From: Azorinus chamasolen | Taxonomy: Eukaryota > Mollusca > Bivalvia > Cardiida > Solecurtidae | DNA: 64,000 nt | Direction of reading: 5' to 3' | NCBI GenBank assembly: GCA_963576725.1 | Contig: OY755252.1 | Span: forward strand, 42,859,552 to 42,923,551 | Shown: positions 57,061 through 64,000 of the stretch, in pieces | Numbering within the stretch: the first letter of the stretch is position 1 | Layout of the letters: each line of letters opens with the position of its first letter | Notes under the pieces: generated by a model | The model's input: the letters and a program-made list of their open reading frames with translations, nothing else | Databases searched by the model: none | What the model was told of the DNA's origin: nothing | Translations under genes and position numbers: made by a program

Positions 57061-57509
57061 TTAACAATATTCATAATAATGATTGAGCATAACAAATACT
57101 ACGTTTTATCATATTATTAAGATATGTGTTCATTATAGGTACTTCCTCTTTAACCCTAAGACGACTAAGCTAAACGTGATTGACATTTACAAACACCTTC
57201 GATCCAGATGATTCATTGAATAACCCAGCGTCACATCGGGATTCAAGCTGGCTGACACTCAGTTAAATGTTTCTTAAATGCTTGAACCAATAGGAAGGAA
57301 GCGCTAATTGTAATAGATCGAGGTTTACGGATCGAGTTTACGCAGAAAGCATTCTTACAAAAGGTTAATGGTTAAATGATTTTCTCTCGGCGTGAGATAT
57401 TGACATTCCCGAAATGTTTTTGACCCTTTGAATACGGTACACGCATGTACCGGAATTTGCAACCAGTCTAAAGAAAAACCTCTCTATAACGGCCACTAAA
57501 TACAATGTA

Positions 57510-57710
57510 CAGTAAAACCTCTTTATAATGGCCACTAAATTGTGTTAATTAGTTGGTATTTAGGGCAGGTGAATGCTTAAAGCAAGATGAAAGTAAAACA
57601 GAACGCTCCTATAGAAGCGTTTGTTTTTTTCACATTGCTTCAAGCAACCACATGCCTTTAACACAAAATACTTGATGTAATTTAGTGTACGTTATAGAGA
57701 GGTTTTACTG
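57510..57710. mobile_element. Family E element (complete)
   Basis: TA-CAGTAAAACCTCTTTATAA ... TTATAGAGAGGTTTTACTG-TA; the larger flank atgTA / TAcatg is symmetrical. Hairpin aacgctcctatagaagcgtt. Confidence 0.9.
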
Positions 57711-58135
57711 TACATGTATACCCAGATCAAAGGGTTTCTAGAAGAGTCATTTAATAAGGGTCTGCAGTGTTTGTCAACCAAAATTATCTAGCAAGTCTAT
57801 ACCTTTCATATTGATTGGGTTCTATTGTTAAACACTGATTGGCTATTCCACTCTGAAAATTCAGCGTGTTCGAGAAAGTTTAAACTATATTCATTTCATG
57901 CGAATAGGTTGTCGTCATCTTTTAGTTCATTCCGTTTATGTGCGAATTAAGTTACATGTGCTTCGCAGAGACGAGTAAGATGTCAATCGGAACACTTCTG
58001 AGATTTCTATGTAAATGACCTCAGAAACAATACGGAAATACTTTCAACGTGACGTCTCGGAAAAAGGGACAATGCTTTTGATAAAAAGAATGAGAAATAC
58101 GCCAGATGATTTGGGAAATAGAGGATCTGTCACGA

Positions 58136-58244
58136 GTTGTCTTTTAAGATCACATGTTCATAAACGGACCTTAGAAAATGTTATTAAGGCTCGCTTAATA
58201 ACATTTCCTTGGTGAGTTTAGGAACATCTGATCTTAAAAGACAA
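58136..58244. repeat. Imperfect palindrome
   Basis: gttgtcttttaagatcaca / atctgatcttaaaagacaac outer arms and aatgttattaa / ttaataacatt inner arms around ggctcgc. The 66-residue open frame overlapping it (58015-58215) is not supported as a gene. Confidence 0.85.
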
Positions 58245-59065
58245 CGCGCATCTGATTCTTTTTCTCACATAACCAAAACAGTGTATTTTTGTCGTTTTAA
58301 TGACATGTAAACATCTGTTTCCATGGTATGACGTCATATAATACGTATGACATCATAAATGTTCTAAAGTGTTCTTACATGTGTTACCGATCAGGGAATC
58401 TTAACCCGTTGTTCTAGCCCGGAGAAAAGGGAAGTTATGTGAGAAACGTTTGTTTCAGTCGCATTGACATTCTTGTCTTATTGTCTAACTGCCTGAATAA
58501 TTGTTATCATTTGCACAAAAGATAATGTAACAAATGCATGGAGAATCATACTGAAACTGAAACATACAAGAAAAATGAGTGGCTTTTTCCGAGCGTTGTG
58601 GAAACGGCCGAATATTATGATTAGGTCGTACTATAAACACAACGTATACGATGTACTTTTCTGAGCTTCTATTAAACGGCCGAGTATTTAATTATATATG
58701 AAAAGACACTTCACTCACTGGCTCATGGCTTTTATACCCAATCGTTATTCTCATGTTACCTGAAACACCTATCACGTATATATACCAAAACAATGCGAAT
58801 AGGAACCAGTAACTAAACCGTCAACACAATGAATTCATTTGTGAAAGATTGTCGTGATTTACTCATGGATTATATGCGTGGTATTATATGTATAATATTA
58901 TATTATTGTATTTATATGATTAATATTCATAAAAGAAATGAATATATGAAAAATCTTTATTAGCCAAGGTTTTAAAATGATATATAAACACAGGCTAGTT
59001 TAATCTCGGCAGAAACTATAGAACCGGATCAATGTTATTTCATAAGCAAACAGAGTTTGCCTTTC

Positions 59066-59130
59066 AACACTTTCACCGCCGCAGTCGCATAAATGCACCA
59101 CGACAAATAGTGCAGTCGCAGATCACGCAA
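59066..59130 (-). repeat. MITE family I, terminal fragment
   Basis: aacactttcaccgccgcagtcgcataaatgcaccacgacaaa complements the right end of the family I copies; the rest is missing. Confidence 0.75.
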
Positions 59131-59177
59131 GGTGTATAAGCAAGTTTTACTGCACATTGTTTTATCAATAAGGGTTA

Positions 59178-59369
59178 CTACAGTGAAACCAGCCTTAAGC
59201 GGATATATAAAACAATACCTATCAGATGTATGGTACTTTAATACAGCTCGAAAATAATACAGAAAGCTCCAGGTTGAGATTTCTGCAATGATTTTGACCT
59301 GAATTAAGTTATCACCTGTCTATAGTGACCACTGTGTTTCCTGACATATGGTCACTTAACACAGGTTTG
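59178..59369. mobile_element. Diverged family E-like element
   Basis: TA-cagtgaaaccagccttaagc ... taacacaggtttgacta, with a weak cagaaagctccaggttgaga hairpin. Confidence 0.6.
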
Positions 59370-59845
59370 ACTACACACTTTTAAACTTGTTTACACTTGG
59401 TACATGCAAAGGTTGGGTAATATAATAATTAATATATCATATTTACAAACGATGGTGCTAAAATTAGCATTTACTATTACGCATATGACAGTAGAAGGTA
59501 TGCTATTTAGCATCAGGGTCGTGCCACCTTTGGTAGACAGCCTACTTTCTTGATTTTATAATTGAGATTATACATGTACATTAAGGTCAAAAATGTTCAT
59601 TTCTTTGTGTATGGCCTTGTGACGTTCATCTGTTACTTGTAATCTTCATTTATCTGTAATGACAAAACAAACAAATTCATGAGCAAACTGCAAGTTTTCT
59701 TGCACAAAGCTTTAGGTAACATACATAAATTGAGCATCTTCCACTATTTATTTCCTGCGAATTCTGTAGTGTGACTGCTTGTCAGAATCGCCTCTTTCAT
59801 ACGTGTCACAAGCAATAATAACACATAATTTGAGTATACATAAGA
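59370..59845. other. Gene-free spacer
   Basis: Nothing recognised. Confidence 0.4.
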
Positions 59846-60085
59846 ATAATCACATTATTCGATGCCTTATCAGCAGGAACACATACAGAACAAACAGTCG
59901 CCCGAACAGCAACACAAGGAAACAGCAAATGTACATCACTATAAAAACACCAAGAAACGCACAAAGACAAAACAAACTCGTACAATAGGGGGAAGATGGA
60001 AGTACCGCCTTGGAACGGTCAGTGACAAAAGTCACTGGGGGTTTAGACCGGTTTATGGGCGCCCAACCTCACACTTATTCCATCC
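59846..60085 (-). mobile_element. PLE terminal repeat, subfamily 1, joined to a short PLE coding scrap
   Basis: Terminal repeat 59877-60085. Before it, 59846-59878 matches 17045-17078 (cattattcgatgccttatca), part of the linker/RT-N coding region, so a 33-bp coding piece is joined head to tail to the terminal repeat. Confidence 0.82.
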
Positions 60086-60354
60086 CCACCCTAATAGACA
60101 AACAGTGTAAATAAACGTATCCCCCTCCGACTAAGCTACAACAACCGCGATGGCAAATACAGTGGTAAAGTGCATGTATAACGAAAACATTTAACTGAAC
60201 AAACTGTATCCACCTATCGCTAGTGTACTCAATGATTGAGCTGCAAACAGAGTAACTGTAGAAAAGTAATAAAGGGTACGACAAAAACGAAATAGTAAAG
60301 ATATCCGACGTTCTTCTTCCGTTTCTGGATTTAAGAGGTCGCCTTCATAGAGTA
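60086..60354 (-). mobile_element. PLE 3' untranslated region
   Basis: Close copy of 19656-19984; its reading frames differ between the copies while the bases are conserved. Confidence 0.75.
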
Positions 60355-62310
60355 CTAAACCTTTCTTGTCGGCGTACATGCAAAGAGGCCAGCGTGATTG
60401 CCAACTATAAAAGGGTTGACAACCAAACATGCAATATGTTGTAGTACTACAGGATCACATCCCTTTTTAATGAATTTTTTAACATATTTGATGAACAAAG
60501 TGAGAAAATGGGTATGTCCAATAATTTTACGAAGTTTGTAAATCACATCACCATAAAATTCAGGATGTGAAATACCGTGTCGGAGAAGCGCCTTGAGATT
60601 ACATTGGTACTTGCCAATAAGCGAGAGATATCGATTGTAAAATTTAGAGAACGTTTTTCTTAGTTTATGGTATCTATATCCTTGCTTAAGCAGTTTTTCA
60701 GTTAAAATGAGATTTCGACTGTTAAAATTGACAACAGATGAACAAGCTCTAGCAAAACGAATAAGTTGAGATATATAAAACCCGTTAGATGGAGCACGGG
60801 GAACATCCCAGTGAAGATGAGGAAAATTTACAATATTAAAATCAAAATCATCTCTTTTGTCATGTATTTTAGAAGAAATCATTCCATTATCAATCTTAAG
60901 GTCGAGATCAAGAAACGCTGCATAATTATCGGACGGGTTAGCTTTATTCAATTTCAGTTCTTTAGGATAAATTGTAGGAATCAGAGCATCAAAGAAAGGG
61001 TTATCTAAGTTAAAAATATCATCCAAATATCGACAAGTTTCATTGAATGCTTTTATAACATCTTCTTGTGATTGAGGATTCAAACGTACCATGAAATCTC
61101 TCTCATAGCAGTACAAATACAAATCTGCGACAAGTGGTGCACAATTCGTACCCATAGGAATACCAATTACCTGACGGTATATAGCAATCCCATAACGTAC
61201 AAATATGTTATCCAAAAGAAAGGTTAGTGATTCGCAAACTTCTGAGCAAGTCCAATTGGTGTAATATTTCATTTGCTCGTCAGTAAAGAAAGCTTTTTCA
61301 GCATTACATGCCAGTAATGTTTTTACCCGGGCAAATACTTTCTGGATTAAGTTAGTAAGCTTATCCTTAATTAAAATATTAGGAAGAGTTGTGTACAGAG
61401 TAGAAAAATCGCACGTGCTGACAGTGGATGCAAGATACCTTTTGTTCTTAAGTTTGTTTAAGACTTCTGAAGAGTTCTTAATAGACCAGAAGAGATTTAT
61501 TCCAGAATTTTCATAAGTCTTATCACAGTAGAATTTTACATGTTCATTTACCTTCGTTAAAAAAGAAGTCAAAAGTATAGACAATTTAGTAGTTGTACAT
61601 GAACTAGAATTTGCAATGAAACGCGCTTTATATGGTTTTTATGTAGTTTTAGTAACCAATACATTGTAGGAAGTTTATGTTGTGTAATTTTAATATCGGT
61701 TCCAAGTTGTTCACACTTTTTGACATGGTCTGAAACGATGGTCTTTTCGTCAGTAGTAACTGAAATGTATGACTTGGTATTAATAATTTCCTGCTTCAAG
61801 ACATCGATATAATGTAATCGTCAAATAATAATCATATTATTCGATGCCTTATCAGCAGAAACAAAAACGTATTTTGAATGGAAATCCTGTAAACCCTTTT
61901 TTAAGATGTCTAAAAGAAATTCTAGGTTTAGGTAGAAGAAGGTGTTTATTAGAGCTATATAAGGAAATGCGTTTGTCAATTATATCAAAAATTAGTTTTT
62001 TCCAACTGGAAAGAGCATTAGACTCAACATGTTCTCTTCGACACCATTTAATACTAAAATTTTGTAAAGCCTCCGCAATCTGAACTCGACAAGAGTTAAA
62101 ATCTATCAAGGATGGTATTCTATATTTGGGACCTTTATTCAAAAGAAATCGTAGACGTTTATCTCAAAATTACCAGTAATCACATGACCAGCCGGAGAAT
62201 AGCAAAATTTTGAGGTGGCGCAATCTCAATTATCAGGAATATTATCATTAATATTACGGTCAGCCACACTTTTATTATAGTTGAAAATTGTATTTCTGAT
62301 GGGTTTGTTA
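60355..62310 (-). pseudogene. Naiad-type PLE, 5'-truncated: CxC linker and RT, with in-frame TGA codons
   Basis: Second-largest PLE. The RT is open over 409 residues (60355-61584) with YENSGINLFWSIKN, CDFSTLYTTLP (motif A), GIPMGTNCAPLVADL, YLDDIFNLDN and a natural-looking end CLVVNPFIVGN ... LFACTPTRKV before TAG. Upstream on the minus strand are DHVKKCEQLGTDIKI and KLPTMYWL, then a missing base before YKARFIANSSSC (same place as in 15541-18748). Next come RLHYIDVLKQE, preceded by TGA at 61821-61823 after NNMIII; the GPKYRIPSLIDFNS block; and GHVITG and DCATSKF, preceded by TGA at 62226-62228 after PDN. Both TGA positions agree with the other large copy. A 1-bp gain near 61900 and a 10-11-bp loss near 62165 are private. 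The endonuclease is absent; the element stops at about 62310. Confidence 0.85.
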
Positions 62311-62319
62311 TATATGTAA

Positions 62320-62813
62320 TATTCTGCATAATAAATATGTTTTCTATAAATTTTACATGATCTTCATGGTAAATACTACCTTAGTGCTAACTTATTGTAT
62401 TAATCATTCCTTTTTCATGAGATATACATATAGTTCATATGAATACACATATATTACAAACTATAAATGTTATATGTATATCAACATTCTCGTGTTTGTT
62501 ATTTGATTATTACGGAAGCTTAAATGGACCCCCTTAGGAAGATAGTTTATATCAAACGCAATATATTTATCGTCAGATGAAAAGCAAATTTACCAATTTC
62601 TAACGTTTCAATCATATTACGTTTCAAAATGTCTTACTATTTGCCAATTTATTTAAATCACTAGTCAAGACTCAGTCACGTCATGTTGAAAGTAGCTCGT
62701 TAATATGGCAGCTTCCGTATCGTTTCCGATGTCATCTTATTCAAATTTGCAAAGTACATATCAACTAATTCGCACATAAACAGATTCAAATACAAGATGA
62801 TATTTTAACATGG
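62320..62813. other. Gene-free spacer
   Basis: AT-rich, nothing recognised. Confidence 0.4.
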
Positions 62814-62886
62814 TGACTCGACTGGGACTCGAACCCAGGGCCTCTGGCTTACCATACCAACACTCTACCGACTGAGCTACCAAGCC
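62814..62886 (-). tRNA. tRNA-like gene, anticodon GGT (Thr), possibly a tRNA-derived repeat
   Basis: A full cloverleaf can be drawn on the minus strand: acceptor GGCTTGG with TCGAGTC (7 pairs counting G-T), A box TAGCTCAGTCGG, anticodon stem TTGGT/GCCAG with loop ATGGTAA, T arm CTGGG-TTCGAGT-CCCAG, discriminator A. Anticodon GGT reads ACC/ACU; animals normally use AGT for these, so a tRNA-derived repeat is more likely than a working gene. A decayed relative follows at 63071. Confidence 0.6.
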
Positions 62887-63070
62887 ACACAGTTTCAACA
62901 CAATCTCTACCCGGCTACACCCACCCCCTCTACTCAAGAATTCGTCCCGAATTCTTATTCAAAGAATATTCCACGATTTTCTTATTATTACAAATTATCT
63001 TCATATAATATTCCTATAAGCCAACCTGTGGGTTATTAACTTTGGGCGCCAAATGTAACATGGTGAAAAT

Positions 63071-63143
63071 GTTGTAACCCGACCGGGACTCGAACCCAAT
63101 GCCTCTGGCTTACCATACCAAAACCCGTCCGAGCTACCAAGCC
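63071..63143 (-). pseudogene. Decayed relative of the tRNA-Thr-like sequence
   Basis: Shares GGCTTGGTAGCTCGG, tggtatggtaagccagaggc and gggttcgagtcccggtcggg but has lost bases in the D arm. The two copies share short flanks (aacatggtga... on one side, cacacagt...cccggctacac on the other), so the duplicated unit exceeds the tRNA. Confidence 0.7.
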
Positions 63144-64000
63144 ACACAGTAAAACCTATCAACTGTTTTACCACAAGCTCAACCCGGCTACACTATCAAT
63201 AAAAATAAAGGCAGTGACAATGTTGGAGAAATAAAGAAGTTATTCTTTAAAATGTTTTAATTTACGCATCTTATCCGGAGCTCTGTTAAGCTATCTCTCA
63301 TATGGTTTTTAAGTTTTTAACCCTTACATAGCTGAATGTTCGGAGGGGAATAGCACATCAGTTTTCAACTATAGAGTCAATTCAGCCTGAGAGGCTTTAA
63401 ATTGTTACAGGACTTTGAATGATAAGAAGTGCATACCCCGATCAGAGTGCTCCTCTAGATGCCCTCTGTTCTGGGATTACAATGTTAGCAATTCTAGTAC
63501 ATGAGTGTTAAAAGGTTGAAACCATGGGCCAAACACGTTCCAGGAACTTGAATATCCCATGCCAAAATAATATCATTTTACCCTTAGCATGTTGTAGACA
63601 GGATGTCAACTTAAACACCGAACTGTTGAATGTGTGCTTCCTGCTGATTCGCTATAAAGCTATTGTGAAACCTTTAACTGAGTGTCCAGCAGCTTATAAC
63701 CTAATGACATGCCGAGTTATTCGGCGTGTCATCAAGTCCCAGACTGTTTCAAAATACTCATCAGATCAAGTGTAACAGGCTAAGGGTTACGCTCATTCAC
63801 TTTGGAGAACAGGGCGACTGAAGAAATAAATTGCGTAGGTCTTGACAGAAGGCATTTTTGTCAGCAATAGTTTGGGATTTCATAGTTTTTTGTTTTGTAA
63901 TAAATTTTGTGATATTTTATCAAATACGAAACCTTGCATTTGATGCGTAACTTCCGAAAGCATAAAAAATGTATGCCTAACTGAATTATGCATTCAAAAT
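63144..64000. other. Gene-free end of window with two hairpin remnants
   Basis: gatcagagtgctcctctaga (63439) is a decayed family hairpin. At 63690-63760 a solo family D hairpin (acatgccgagttattcggcgtgtcat) is clear. The open frame at 63524-63775 crosses it and is not supported. Confidence 0.5.

Larger units (their letters stand above)
51700..59060 (+). repeat. Segmental duplication, copy 2
   Basis: Collinear counterpart of 35500-40300. Longer because of PLE pieces (52679-52935, 54115-55290, 56160-57060), a family A MITE (53669) and a palindromic region (57720-58740). It lacks the family J MITE and one family E element seen in copy 1. Confidence 0.85.

Noticed and set aside
58015..58215. 66-residue open frame with a basic composition
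   Set aside because: Half of it lies in an imperfect palindrome; no homologous frame in the paralogous duplication copy.
60001..60076. A specific SECIS structure
   Set aside because: GTGA, AAA and TGA are suitably spaced but the stem between them pairs poorly by eye; kept only as a candidate to test.
59877..60085. Hammerhead ribozyme in the PLE terminal repeat
   Set aside because: No CTGATGA ... GAAA core seen; Naiad-type PLEs are reported to lack it.

Overview
The window looks like a gene-poor, repeat-rich stretch of a bivalve mollusc nuclear genome. It is AT-rich and has intron signals. It carries a molluscan egg-laying-hormone-type neuropeptide exon, Penelope-like retroelements (PLEs) of the Naiad type with the in-frame UGA codons reported for clam Naiads, and the 'gacctagtgacctag' repeat common in bivalves. 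Species cannot be fixed from sequence alone; a freshwater or venerid-type clam is only a guess.

Layout. 0-2 kb: a solo PLE terminal repeat and one host coding exon (821-1426, ELH/CRF-DH44-like precursor), the only convincing intact host gene. 2-13 kb: no genes; a dense, often nested layer of small palindromic DNA elements. I sort them into families by their ends. A, B, D, F, I and J end in TTAA-CCC...GGG-TTAA (piggyBac-like). E ends in TA-CAGTAAAACC...GGTTTTACTG-TA (Tc1/mariner-like). C and H are long hairpins. K is a repeat of about 300 bp found next to PLEs. 13.3-20.6 kb: a minus-strand PLE array with the longest copy (15541-18748: GIY-YIG endonuclease, CxC linker, reverse transcriptase). 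Three in-frame TGA codons lie in its endonuclease/linker/RT-N region, two of them at positions where Cys is expected. 21-28 kb: minisatellites, MITEs and a plus-strand PLE 3' fragment. 30576-35201: a complete DNA transposon with long terminal inverted repeats (TIRs) and a 6-bp target duplication. It has a DDE integrase-type transposase (IS3EU-like) on the minus strand and a captured piece of a protein kinase gene on the plus strand. 35.5-40.3 kb and 51.7-59.1 kb: two diverged copies of one segmental duplication, whose differing MITE/PLE insertions give natural empty-site comparisons. 40-51 kb: repeats, a 600-bp tandem duplication, two large palindromes. 59.8-62.3 kb: a second large PLE copy retaining two of the same TGA positions. 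62.8-63.2 kb: two tRNA-derived repeats.

How it works together: the architecture is almost wholly driven by mobile DNA. The PLEs supply their own endonuclease and RT, but every copy here is broken by frameshifts or truncation. The MITEs encode nothing and would have depended on piggyBac- and Tc1-type transposases elsewhere. The IS3EU-like transposase could mobilise its own element but has one frameshift. Most open reading frames elsewhere are chance frames inside repeats and are not annotated as genes.
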